From Methylophilus sp. Leaf416 (GTDB lineage Bacteria > Pseudomonadota > Gammaproteobacteria > Burkholderiales > Methylophilaceae), in the NCBI RefSeq assembly GCF_001424665.1, contig NZ_LMQS01000005.1, positions 124,322 through 188,321 on the forward strand: a stretch of DNA of 64,000 nt, written 5' to 3'. Below are positions 54,399 to 63,244 of this stretch, piece after piece; the stretch's first letter is position 1; the number at the start of each line of letters is the position of its first letter. Under the pieces are notes generated by a model. That model worked only from the letters and a program-made list of their open reading frames with translations, was not told the DNA's origin and did no database searches. The position numbers were made by a program, and so were the translations under genes.

Positions 54399-54413
54399 TG
54401 GTACGCATCTTGC
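54399..54413 (+). promoter_or_regulatory. Sigma-54 promoter of the second coiled-coil receptor
   Basis: TGGTACG-N4-TTGC with correct spacing; one mismatch (C to T) in the -24 box. 52 bp before the ATG. Confidence 0.78.
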
Positions 54414-54464
54414 GATAAGGCATGCGTGACAAAGTTTTAAAACTTATATAAAAGGGATGATGTA

Positions 54465-57119
54465 ATGCAAGACATTAATACAGGGACACACGCCAGACCC
54501 AAGATTATTGCCAAACTGCTTTCCACAATGGTGTTTGGAAAACACCATTCGACAGCAGTTTTCCGCGGCACCGCATTTACTGTATTGGCTGGACTTTCAC
54601 TAGCAGGTTCTCTGGATGCATACGCGGCTGAGAAAGACTCTAAAGAGATCAGAGATAAAATCATTCAGCTTGAACAAGCGCTTGAAGATGCCAAAAGAGA
54701 ATTGAAAGACCAGACTGGTGAAGAGTCTGCAAGCTCCGCAGAAGCTACTGCTAAAACAGAAACTGCCAAAAAAGCTGAGCCTGAAGATCAAAATTTGCTG
54801 GGTTCTGTTGTGGTGACTTCACGTAACCGTGCAGAAATTGCGCAGGATGTGCCGATCCCGGAGACGATTATCAGCGGTAAACAAATTGACCGCGATCGTA
54901 TATTTACCATTGATGACTTGACCAGGGTTACCCCAGGTTTAACGGCTACAACACCAAATGCACGCCGTTCAGGTATTTCGATCCGCGGCATCGGTAAATC
55001 CACTGGTAACGAAAATCAAGAAGCGGCTGTGGGTATCGTGGTGGATGATATTTACCTAAGCCAGGTTGGTATGTCTTTCCAGAATTTTACTGATTTAGAT
55101 CGTGTGGAAGTATTGCGTGGTCCTCAAGGGACATTAAAGGGTAAAAATACGACTTTGGGCGTGATTAATTATGTAAGCCGCGCGCCAAGCTTTACACAGC
55201 AAGGTTGGTTAGAGCTAGAAGCTGGTGGTCGTATGGGTGAAGATGCTTCACCTGGAGGTCAGAAAGCACGTGGTTCTTATAGCAACGCGATTGTGGATGA
55301 CTTACTGGCGTGGCGAGGGTCTTTCATCGTGGATAAGCAGGATGGTGACCGTGAAAACGTATTCACCGAAGGCGGACGCTGGCATGAAAAAAATCGCCTT
55401 GGTGGTCGCATACAGTTTTTGTTAACACCGACCGAAAATATTACAGCTAAATTAAATTTAGACTCTGCAGTTGCGAATGAGCGAAGCAACACGAAAGCAA
55501 AAATTATAGACCCGCAAGGTGGGCATACTTCTAGATTGTCACGTCAGTACTTTGATAATGGTAATTACAGGCCTATTATTGGTATCGATAATGCAGATAA
55601 AGTAGAGTTAAACTCAGCTCAACCACTTCAAACTTATAATCGCGGTGCTTCTGCAACGGTTGATTGGAATCTTGGTCCGGTGACATTGAGTTCAATTACG
55701 GGTACCAGAAAGTATCATTTTGATGCAAGGAATGATGCTGAAGAAACCAAGTTCGATATTCAACGTGGCGGCACACTGGTTGATGCCAAACAATTTTCGC
55801 AAGAGTTTCGTTTGACATCTGAACCAGGTGGTTTGCTAGATTATCAAACCGGTTTGTACTATTTAAAGGCGGAAGCTGATACGACCTCGCGTAACTTATA
55901 TGGCGAGGATGCTGGCGCATATTTTGCAAGCACGGGAAACTTCAATACACTCTTCGCAGATGCTGCAGGTCGAGAGCTTTTAAAAAATTCTTTGAATAAC
56001 GTATACGCCACCAATAATCAAATTTCTAAGACTGATAGCAAAGCATTATTCGGACAAATCAACTGGCATTTGACTGATAAAACTGATCTGACAACTGGAT
56101 TAAGGTTTACACATGAAAAGCGTAGCAACAGCATTTCTAAAAGCAATACTTTCTATGATGGCTCAGACCTAACAGCATTGACAAACGCAAACGGAGCTTC
56201 AGCGGCCCAAGTAACCGCGGCCAATACTATTCGCAATGGTCAAACTGGTAATTCGTATGGCTACAGAGATGGGGATCTGACCGAAAATTCAATTTCATGG
56301 TTATTAAGTCCAAGTTACAAATACAATGAAAACGTCATGTTTTACGCATCTGCGGCCGGTGGTGAAAAATCAAGTGTAGTTGCGTTTAGAACAACAAACG
56401 GTGAACGTCAGGATGCCAAACCTGAAAAGTCTCTGGATTTCGAGCTAGGTTTCAAAAGTGTGTTATTTGATCGTCGTTTGCTATTAAACGTGAACTTTTA
56501 TAATACCGTGGTTAAGGATTACCAGGCGACTACGAGTACCTTTGTTGGTACTACTGGGCCTAATGCAACTACGACAGGATATCGTTCTGACTTTGGTAAT
56601 ATCCCTGAAATTACTGCACGAGGCGTTGAATTGGATGGTGCATTTAGTGCAACTTCTAACTTGATATTTAACTTCGGTGCAGCTTACAACCATGCAGTAT
56701 ATACTGACTGGAAAGAAGCCACTTGCCCGACAGAAAATACGGCACCTATTTGCGATAACACGGGCAAACAGATTGTAGGTGCTCCGAGACTGACTGGGAT
56801 TATCGGCGCTGATTACCGTCTGCCGCTTGCTTATGGATTCACTGGGCATGCATTCTTTAGCACAGTATTCCGCTCCAAGCAGAATTTGGAGTCTCAACTA
56901 TCTGAATATGGTGAGGTCAGTGGTTATTCAGTGACAGATGGCGGTATTGGAATTATTACCAACACCAAGAACAAGTTTGAAATTAACCTGGTGGCCAAAA
57001 ATCTGTTCGATAAAAGGTATACAACAAGTGTGAATAACTTTACCAATAATTATCCTGTTGGCTGGGATGGGTTAGGTACGTTCCGTTATATCGGGTTGGT
57101 GCTAAAAGGAACGCTATAA
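54465..57119 (+). CDS. TonB-dependent receptor with N-terminal coiled coil (paralogue of the receptor at 28250)
   Basis: 884 residues. Unusually long signal peptide (about 54 residues, ending AYAA), coiled coil (about 55-85; IIQLEQALEDAKRELKDQ), Glu/Ala linker, TonB-box-like LLGSVVVTS, then plug (DVPIPETIISGKQIDRDRI; VLRGPQGTLKGKNTTLGVINY) and barrel (ending GLVLKGTL). Paralogous throughout to the receptor at 28250, including GNIPEITARGVEL versus GNIPEVIARGLEF. Own sigma-54 promoter with an activator site; it directly follows the tonB operon. Confidence 0.92.
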   Translation: MQDINTGTHARPKIIAKLLSTMVFGKHHSTAVFRGTAFTVLAGLSLAGSLDAYAAEKDSKEIRDKIIQLEQALEDAKRELKDQTGEESASSAEATAKTETAKKAEPEDQNLLGSVVVTSRNRAEIAQDVPIPETIISGKQIDRDRIFTIDDLTRVTPGLTATTPNARRSGISIRGIGKSTGNENQEAAVGIVVDDIYLSQVGMSFQNFTDLDRVEVLRGPQGTLKGKNTTLGVINYVSRAPSFTQQGWLELEAGGRMGEDASPGGQKARGSYSNAIVDDLLAWRGSFIVDKQDGDRENVFTEGGRWHEKNRLGGRIQFLLTPTENITAKLNLDSAVANERSNTKAKIIDPQGGHTSRLSRQYFDNGNYRPIIGIDNADKVELNSAQPLQTYNRGASATVDWNLGPVTLSSITGTRKYHFDARNDAEETKFDIQRGGTLVDAKQFSQEFRLTSEPGGLLDYQTGLYYLKAEADTTSRNLYGEDAGAYFASTGNFNTLFADAAGRELLKNSLNNVYATNNQISKTDSKALFGQINWHLTDKTDLTTGLRFTHEKRSNSISKSNTFYDGSDLTALTNANGASAAQVTAANTIRNGQTGNSYGYRDGDLTENSISWLLSPSYKYNENVMFYASAAGGEKSSVVAFRTTNGERQDAKPEKSLDFELGFKSVLFDRRLLLNVNFYNTVVKDYQATTSTFVGTTGPNATTTGYRSDFGNIPEITARGVELDGAFSATSNLIFNFGAAYNHAVYTDWKEATCPTENTAPICDNTGKQIVGAPRLTGIIGADYRLPLAYGFTGHAFFSTVFRSKQNLESQLSEYGEVSGYSVTDGGIGIITNTKNKFEINLVAKNLFDKRYTTSVNNFTNNYPVGWDGLGTFRYIGLVLKGTL

Positions 57120-57140
57120 CAAAAAAGTCAACATTTAACA

Positions 57141-57170
57141 AAAAATCGCCCATATAGGGCGATTTTTTTT
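57141..57170. terminator. Rho-independent terminator
   Basis: Stem AATCGCCC / GGGCGATT with an ATATA-type loop, A-run before and T8 after, so usable in both directions (receptor on plus, unknown gene on minus). Confidence 0.92.
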
Positions 57171-57244
57171 GTTTATCCATAGGTTGGATTGTCAGATATT
57201 TTTGCGGTTTTTGTCTTTATAAAGCCAAGCTAAACTTAAAATAA

Positions 57245-58033
57245 TTAAGAAACACTCATACCCAACTCATTTAATCTGTTCAATTCTGTCGTATTTTCTG
57301 AAGTATGGCACTCTAAAATTTCCACATCTTTATCTTTAAAAGTCAATTTCTCGACTGTATTGATATTGCTGGCAAACTTGCTATTGAGTTCGCCGCATTT
57401 GTGGCTTCTTTTATTGACAAAGCTGAGATACTCTTTTTTTCTAGACTCCAAAATTGAGGCAGAGGCTGAGCTATCATTGATTAGCTTTGTGAAAGCACTG
57501 CGCAATCTCAGTTCAGAAACGCTCCAGATATTAAACACTAGCATGTTTTTTTGTGGCTCTTTCAGAGTTGGTTGTTCTGCTTCATGATTAGCTGCAGTCT
57601 CTGTGTTTGCTTCGGTATGCTGAACTTGGTTACCCGCTGCTGATTCAGGTTGCTGAGTGCGAGTCACAATCACTGTAGCGTTTGTTTCGTTTTTCTTACG
57701 TTTTTTGGGCGAGGGTTTTGACTCGGGTAAAGGAGCCTCAGGCTGTTCTTCTGAGGGAGTATCTATTTTTGGCGTTTCAATAGCGGCAATTTCAGGTGTA
57801 GTCACCGTTTGGACACGCATATCCTGCGTAGATAGTAGCGTGCTCCCATCTTCCTGCGCAATCAAGCCAAATATGATCACTCCAATCACGCCGATGAGAA
57901 AAATATTTAGTTTGCCAATTTCTACCAGGCCTTTTTCACAATGAAAAGGTTTTAAGGAGGCGTTATTTCCTTTTACAAACTTTGTATGATCAACCTTGAT
58001 ATGAGATTTTTCAGGGTGAAACGTGCTGCTCAT
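57245..58033 (-). CDS. Single-pass membrane protein of unknown function
   Basis: 262 residues, not recognised. One membrane helix at about 40-60 (LNIFLIGVIGVIIFGLIA), then a Pro/Glu/Lys-rich spacer (about 85-165, with the basic stretch PKKRKK) and a charged C-terminal domain with two cysteines (HKCGEL and LECHT). The layout (cytoplasmic N-terminus, one helix, low-complexity spacer, small domain) recalls TonB/TolA-type spanning proteins but no TonB_C motif is visible. Start supported by a GGAACA ribosome site. Confidence 0.65.
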   Translation of the reverse strand: MSSTFHPEKSHIKVDHTKFVKGNNASLKPFHCEKGLVEIGKLNIFLIGVIGVIIFGLIAQEDGSTLLSTQDMRVQTVTTPEIAAIETPKIDTPSEEQPEAPLPESKPSPKKRKKNETNATVIVTRTQQPESAAGNQVQHTEANTETAANHEAEQPTLKEPQKNMLVFNIWSVSELRLRSAFTKLINDSSASASILESRKKEYLSFVNKRSHKCGELNSKFASNINTVEKLTFKDKDVEILECHTSENTTELNRLNELGMSVS

Positions 58034-58310
58034 TCATTTGTTCCAATGTATCTTCGTTCAATGTCGCCACAATGCCTTAAAAGTCTTCAAGACTCAAGGT
58101 TTTCGCACTTGATTACCAGTCAAATGCTGCGTGGATACCTGATTGAATTAATCGATAGGTAAACAACTTTTGGTCTTTTATTGTAAATGATTTAGTGAAA
58201 TATTGATGCCTGGAATAAGATTGGAAATAGGCTTCAAACTATGTATCTGTGATAAACCTGAAATACACCATTAGAGGGCCTTTTTAATAATAAAGGCGAT
58301 TGACGCGATT

Positions 58311-58775
58311 TTATTTTGAGATTGAAAGTTCTACACCGCTTGCTTCAGCAAGGCGGATAATGGAAACATGCTCCCGCTCAAACGCGCTGAGCAGTTCTTT
58401 CAGAGTTGCATTTGATAGTGCTTCATCAATATTTAAAGACAGGAATTGCAAGTCTGCCAAGACGCCGAGCACGACTAGGGAGTGACGTTCTTTGAAGTTA
58501 ATGCGGTCAATAAATATGGCCTGGATATTTTTTACGGAATTGCAAGCTCGGCCAACTGCTGAAAGCAGGTCCCAACCCACTTCACGGATAGCGAAATCAT
58601 AATTGGCGCCATCGGCGATGGCTTCAACTTCAGCACGGTCAGTAAATAAATAATCGACGCTACGATATTTGCTGGAAAAGGCTACATGGGGTGCTTTAAT
58701 TGTTTCGGCTGCTAATAACAAATCAGCAGTTAAAAAACTGCTGATGATTAGTAAACTTTGAATCAGCCTGCGCAT
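58311..58775 (-). CDS. Exported protein of unknown function
   Basis: 154 residues with a signal peptide ending near LLAA (residue 22). The mature part is alpha/beta with SAVGRACNSVKNIQAIFIDRINFKER in the middle; no known motif. 12 bp downstream of the next-listed gene, so the two form one operon. Weak ribosome site. Confidence 0.62.
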   Translation of the reverse strand: MRRLIQSLLIISSFLTADLLLAAETIKAPHVAFSSKYRSVDYLFTDRAEVEAIADGANYDFAIREVGWDLLSAVGRACNSVKNIQAIFIDRINFKERHSLVVLGVLADLQFLSLNIDEALSNATLKELLSAFEREHVSIIRLAEASGVELSISK

Positions 58776-58787
58776 TTGAAATTTTGA

Positions 58788-59234
58788 TTATGCTGCGGCA
58801 ACTAAGGTTTGTGTTTGTTTAGCATTCAAGCTGGCGAAAACGTGATTACCTTTAACCGAAAGTTTAGGTTGCTGCTCTTTTGGCTCAGTATTGGACTGTT
58901 GTGAATCAGGTGAAATAGTGTGTGAATCTTCACGTAAAATGGCATCAATATAAAAGCTTTTGTTCTTGTTATTCTTTTTAACTTTGTAAAAGTTACCAGC
59001 TTTGGTGGTTTGCATTTCAACTGGCAATACAGCTACGTTACGAATTCCAGCAGTACTATCAATAAAGTTAGATGCTGTTTGTTGCGTTCCTGGGTTGATG
59101 GATGCACCAATAGATATGATGGTAACGATAGAGCCGATTGACATAATCACTACTGCGGCAGCTACAGCGCCAGCAGTAATAGCAGCTAGTGAGATCGCGC
59201 TTGTAGCGCTGTTTGTACCTGAAGATTGTGACAT
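58788..59234 (-). CDS. Membrane protein of unknown function with Gly/Ala/Ile-rich helix
   Basis: 148 residues. A long hydrophobic stretch at about 12-47 (AISLAAITAGAVAAAVVIM and IGSIVTIISIGASI) could form two helices or a hairpin, followed by a polar tail. A GGAGG ribosome site 8 bases before ATG marks a well-translated gene. It is first of three unknown minus-strand genes. The small hydrophobic head with polar tail is unlike its neighbours; no function proposed. Confidence 0.68.
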   Translation of the reverse strand: MSQSSGTNSATSAISLAAITAGAVAAAVVIMSIGSIVTIISIGASINPGTQQTASNFIDSTAGIRNVAVLPVEMQTTKAGNFYKVKKNNKNKSFYIDAILREDSHTISPDSQQSNTEPKEQQPKLSVKGNHVFASLNAKQTQTLVAAA

Positions 59235-59653
59235 TGTGTGTCCTCCCTCTAATTTCTAATTTGGTTTAATGCATTTATTTCAATGAAGGCTCAATAATGC
59301 TGATTAATCAAATTAGGCTCCATACATCTTTGGCTGAATCTCGTGTAGGAATATTCGTACAAAAACCTACATTTACTACAGAAGATAAAACCTTGTTTTT
59401 TATTGAATTTACAATCACTTAGCTAATGTTTTAACTAGAAAGAGGGCGCGCAAATAAAAGTTCCGGATGATACTGATTGTGAGATGTAAGCTCTTTTTTT
59501 TGAGCTTAATTTAACGATGGGTTTATGAGGTTGAAATACACGGATGTTTAAGCAACTTCTTTACAGATATGGCGTCTGTGGTTTATGTAATTTGCAGAAT
59601 CCAGTTTAATATCATTGGATATCAATTTAAAGCCTTAGAATCGGAGAAGAAGT
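59235..59653. other. 419-bp divergent intergenic region
   Basis: AT-rich, no ORF. Only an imperfect 6-bp inverted repeat TGTAGG ... CCTACA (about 59353-59380) stands out. No sigma-54 or TGTT-N8-AACA element was found. Confidence 0.5.
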
Positions 59654-60463
59654 TTGAATAAGACAGGCAAAAAAGCATTAGCACCATTCAATCACGCACT
59701 CGGGCTTGTCAGCATGTTGCTAGTGAGTCCCGGAGTAATGGCAGAAACCAATATTGACAGGCAAACCGAAACCGCCATGCCTCGACAGAAAAACATGTAT
59801 GGCCTGGGCGTTGGGGTGATTCCAAAAACTTCGGGCTCCAAAGACCAGCGCATGCTGATCTTGCCTGTCATCAACGCCAACTATGGCGAGCGCTTTTATA
59901 TCAATGGTTTGCAGGCAGGTGTCTGGTTATTGGAGTCGGATGACAAACGTATCCGCATGGGTTTGTCTGCCGATGCCAGGTTTGGCTGGGATGCCGATGA
60001 CAGCAGCCGTACCAAAGGCATGAATGACCGTGATTTTTCTGTAGATGTCGGCCCAGTACTGCGCTGGCAGACTGATTATGGCACCATTAATGCACAATGG
60101 GGATTCGATGCCGGTGGTGCCAGCAACGGCCAGAATGTGCAGCTACAATTTATCCGCAGTCTTTACCGGTCTGAACGGTTCCGCGTGAATGGCCTGGTTG
60201 GCGTGCAGTGGAATAACCGAAAATTTAATGATTATTACTTTGGCGTCGATGCCGATGAAGTTCGCGCCGATCGCCCAGCCTATCAGGCTAAGGCCGGCAC
60301 GCAGTTGCAACTGGGCGTTAATGGGATTTATAGTGTGACTGCTGATCAGGCGGTGTTTTTCGGGCTGATTGCCAATCGCCTTGGCAACCAGCAGGCCGAT
60401 AGCCCGATCGTCGAAACTCGTTTTCAGCCGTTGGGTTATGTAGGTTATTCAATAGGCTTCTAA
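59654..60463 (+). CDS. MipA/OmpV-family outer-membrane protein
   Basis: 269 residues. TTG start with a GGAGAAG ribosome site 6-7 bases before it; no ATG fits, and the signal peptide (ends VMA, residue 30) starts here. Family features: GLGVGVIPKTSGSKD (opening strand), INGLQAGVWLL and a final strand GYVGYSIGF with C-terminal Phe. Beta-barrel scaffolding protein; MipA links murein enzymes in E. coli, but many members are of unknown role. Confidence 0.85.
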   Translation: MNKTGKKALAPFNHALGLVSMLLVSPGVMAETNIDRQTETAMPRQKNMYGLGVGVIPKTSGSKDQRMLILPVINANYGERFYINGLQAGVWLLESDDKRIRMGLSADARFGWDADDSSRTKGMNDRDFSVDVGPVLRWQTDYGTINAQWGFDAGGASNGQNVQLQFIRSLYRSERFRVNGLVGVQWNNRKFNDYYFGVDADEVRADRPAYQAKAGTQLQLGVNGIYSVTADQAVFFGLIANRLGNQQADSPIVETRFQPLGYVGYSIGF

Positions 60464-60516
60464 AGCTTTATAGTTTTATAAATGACAAAAACTGCTAATC
60501 CACTCAGGAGATTGAA

Positions 60517-60996
60517 ATGAGCTCAACCCCATCTATTCGCCCACCTGTTCCGCCGTTCACACGCGAAACAGCCATTGAAAAGGTGCGGCTGGCTGAAGAT
60601 GGTTGGAATTCAAGGGACGCAGCCAAAGTTGCCATGGCATATTCTTTGGATACGCAATGGAGAAACCGGGCAGAATTTGTAAAGGGCCGCGACCAGGCGC
60701 AGGCATTTCTTGAGCGTAAATGGAACAAAGAGCTGGAGTACCGCCTGATCAAGGAGTTGTGGGCTTTTACTGAAAACCGCATTGCGGTTCGCTACGCCTA
60801 TGAGTCGAAAGATGACTCGGGAAACTGGTTTCGCTCTTACGGTAATGAAAACTGGGAGTTCGGGCCGGACGGACTGATGATCAATCGTTTTTCATCTATC
60901 AATGATTTACCGATTAAAGAGAGTGAACGGTTATTCCGCTGGCCTCTGGGTCGACGCCCGGATGACCATCCTGGCTTGAGTGAGTTAGGTCTTTAA
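60517..60996 (+). CDS. DUF1348 / NTF2-like (SnoaL-type) protein
   Basis: 159 residues, one cone-shaped NTF2-like domain: [63 protein letters not shown]. Matches the DUF1348 family of cytosolic proteins of unknown substrate. 53 bp after the MipA-like gene; followed by a terminator. Confidence 0.87.
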   Translation: MSSTPSIRPPVPPFTRETAIEKVRLAEDGWNSRDAAKVAMAYSLDTQWRNRAEFVKGRDQAQAFLERKWNKELEYRLIKELWAFTENRIAVRYAYESKDDSGNWFRSYGNENWEFGPDGLMINRFSSINDLPIKESERLFRWPLGRRPDDHPGLSELGL

Positions 60997-61014
60997 GCAA
61001 ATTAGAGATTTAAA

Positions 61015-61042
61015 AAAACCGGCAAAAACTAATTTGCCGGTT
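61015..61042. terminator. Rho-independent terminator
   Basis: Stem AAACCGGCAAA / TTTGCCGGTTT with A-run before and T-rich tail after; shared by the convergent genes on both sides. Confidence 0.92.
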
Positions 61043-61073
61043 TTGTTTTATAAAAGGTAAATACCAACCATCA

Positions 61074-61601
61074 TTACCTGCCTTCAGATATTTTCTTCAA
61101 ATTATCTAGGCCAGATCTATAAACCACAGTCATGGTTTTAATCGCATCATCATCGGTCTGGTTAGCGACTGGCTTATCCGAAAGGTCTTTGCGTTTAAAG
61201 TCACCACTCCAGGACACTTTGGATTTTGTTGCAGAGATCGCTTTCACACTAATGGTTGAGCGATAGTTACTGACTGGCAACACGCCATCCAGGATTTTAT
61301 AGCTAAAGGTTTTTTGCGCCGGGCTGAAGGTCAGCAACTCTTCTTTTACCTGGCTGTTATCTTGTAATGTCAGCAAGCGGATGGCGCCAGGAAGGTTAGG
61401 CGTACCACTTAAAATATGCGTAGTCTTGATGGCTGGGTGCCACAAGCCCAAGTCGCCAAAGTTGCTGACATTTGCCCAGACTGTATCTGCGTTAGCATTA
61501 ATTTCCACTGACTCATCCAGTTTCAGTGTCTCTGCTGCTGCATGGCTAGCCGCCGGAATAAATCCGGCCATCAATACCAACGACGTGAATAAAGCCCTCA
61601 T
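61074..61601 (-). CDS. Exported SRPBCC-family (START-like) protein
   Basis: 175 residues, signal peptide ending near SHA (residue 21), then a polyketide-cyclase/START-type fold: ESVEINANADTVWANVSNFGDLGLWHPAIKTTHI. Binds a small hydrophobic ligand in most families; an exported version is less common. Ligand unknown. Confidence 0.85.
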   Translation of the reverse strand: MRALFTSLVLMAGFIPAASHAAAETLKLDESVEINANADTVWANVSNFGDLGLWHPAIKTTHILSGTPNLPGAIRLLTLQDNSQVKEELLTFSPAQKTFSYKILDGVLPVSNYRSTISVKAISATKSKVSWSGDFKRKDLSDKPVANQTDDDAIKTMTVVYRSGLDNLKKISEGR

Positions 61602-61651
61602 TCATTTCTCCTTTTAAATTATTCTGATTTATTGATTGATAAATTGATTAT

Positions 61652-61987
61652 CTATCCATGAGAGACTGTTTTAGAGAATAAATTCATAATAAGTACGCCA
61701 GCCAGGATAAAACCTATGCCGACGATGGCTGCAGTATCAAGTTTTTGTCCATAAAATACCCAGCCAACAATGGCAAGCAGCACAATGCCCAGACCTGCCC
61801 ATATTGCGTAAGTGATCCCGATTGGAATGACTTTGAGCGTCAGTGACAGGAAGTAAAACGATAGCCCATAGCCAATGACCACCGCCATTGAAGGTAATAG
61901 TCTGGTAAAGCCTTCGCTGGCTTTCAGGCTTGATGTGGCCGTAATTTCGGAAATGATTGCGATTGCTAGATAAAGCCAGTACTTCAT
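61652..61987 (-). CDS. Small multidrug resistance (SMR) family transporter, EmrE-like
   Basis: 111 residues, four membrane helices. The essential Glu14 of SMR pumps is present (AIAIISEITATSSLKAS), with YAIWAGLGIV and GVLIMNLFSK as in EmrE. Exports lipophilic cations in exchange for protons as a dimer. Confidence 0.92.
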   Translation of the reverse strand: MKYWLYLAIAIISEITATSSLKASEGFTRLLPSMAVVIGYGLSFYFLSLTLKVIPIGITYAIWAGLGIVLLAIVGWVFYGQKLDTAAIVGIGFILAGVLIMNLFSKTVSHG

Positions 61988-62089
61988 AGGGGTTCTCCGG
62001 AAAAGCTTGTATGGATGGGGCGTGCTTAAGTCAAATGTTAGATAGTGATTGCGTGGGTAAAGACAAGCTTAGATAAAGCAAATATCCCA

Positions 62090-63244
62090 TCAATCAAAAT
62101 TAAACGTAAATTGCTCTGAGGCTTTACTTGCCTGGACACCAGGCCGTTCAAGGCCGCTGGCTTTTACACCAAGCAAACGTATCGTGCGATTAAGATCTAT
62201 GCGCTTTAAACATTTGCCCGCAGCCCGGCGTATCGATTGTGCATCTGCGATCGGTTTGGGTAGCGTCAGGTCACGGGTGACTGTTTTAAAATCATCGAAA
62301 CGCAGCTTGAGGCCTATCTTGCGGCAGACATAGCCTTTACGTTGCAGGTCATCCGCGACACGCTCACACAAATGGGTAAAGCTTGCACTCAAAGTTTGCT
62401 TGTCGCGCACTGCATGCAGGTTTTGTTCAAAGGTTGTTTCGCGGCTCATGGAAACCGGCTCGCTCTCGGTTACGACCGGCCGGTCATCCAGCCCGCGAGA
62501 GACGCGATAGAGCCATTTACCGTAACTTTGTCCAAAATGTGAGATCAGCCAGGCTTCATGCAGTGTGGCAATCTCACCAATCGTGTGGATTCCCAGTGAC
62601 TCAAGCTTGGCGCTGGCTTTAGGGCCTATGCCATTGATTTTGCGTGCCGGCATGGGCCATATACGGGAAGGCAGATCGTCCATGCTGATAATGGTGATGC
62701 CATCCGGTTTTTGGATATCGGAACAAAGTTTGGCTAATAACTTATTGGGCGCAATGCCGACAGAGCAAGTGAGGCTGGTGGCCTCCAATACGGCCGCCTT
62801 TAGCCTTTTTGCGATAGTCAGGGAATCCTCATCCAGCATGGTGATATCCACATAGACTTCATCAATGCCAATATCTTGAATGACCGGGCTGATCGACTGT
62901 ATAGCCTCTTTAAATAGCCTTGAATAGCGACGATATAAATTAAAATTGACAGGCAGGATAATCGCATCTGGCGCCAGTTTGGCAGCACGCATGGTAGGCA
63001 TGGCAGAATGCAAGCCCAGCGCGCGGGCTTCGTAAGTGGCAGTGGTTAACACGCCACGGCCGACATAATCCCGCAGTCGCGAGAAAATATGCGTGCCATC
63101 ATCATTCAATTTAGGGGTATCCGAAGCGCGTCCGCCTACCACTACCGGCAAACCGCGGAGTTCCGGATATTGTGATAATTCGCAGGAAGCAAAAAATGCG
63201 TCCATATCGATATGCGCAATCCGGCGTGAATTTGCATCGCTCAT
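62090..63244 (-). CDS. dinB: DNA polymerase IV
   Basis: 384 residues, Y-family translesion polymerase. Catalytic residues in HIDMDAFFASCE (N-terminus) and GIDEVYVDI; helix-hairpin-helix INGIGPKASAKLESLGI; little-finger domain to the end. Slightly longer than E. coli DinB (351) and without a clear C-terminal clamp motif beyond EQFTFNFD, whose QFTF part may be the clamp-binding peptide. Confidence 0.94.
   Translation of the reverse strand: MSDANSRRIAHIDMDAFFASCELSQYPELRGLPVVVGGRASDTPKLNDDGTHIFSRLRDYVGRGVLTTATYEARALGLHSAMPTMRAAKLAPDAIILPVNFNLYRRYSRLFKEAIQSISPVIQDIGIDEVYVDITMLDEDSLTIAKRLKAAVLEATSLTCSVGIAPNKLLAKLCSDIQKPDGITIISMDDLPSRIWPMPARKINGIGPKASAKLESLGIHTIGEIATLHEAWLISHFGQSYGKWLYRVSRGLDDRPVVTESEPVSMSRETTFEQNLHAVRDKQTLSASFTHLCERVADDLQRKGYVCRKIGLKLRFDDFKTVTRDLTLPKPIADAQSIRRAAGKCLKRIDLNRTIRLLGVKASGLERPGVQASKASEQFTFNFD

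Larger units (their letters stand above)
54107..54464. other. 358-bp intergenic region before the second coiled-coil receptor
   Basis: Very AT-rich. Holds a terminator (54137-54163), one activator site (54255) and a sigma-54 promoter (54399). No ORF. Confidence 0.75.

Noticed and set aside
59353-59380. Inverted repeat TGTAGG ... CCTACA upstream of the MipA-like gene
   Set aside because: Arms of six bases with a 16-bp gap are expected by chance in AT-rich DNA, and no second copy supports it.
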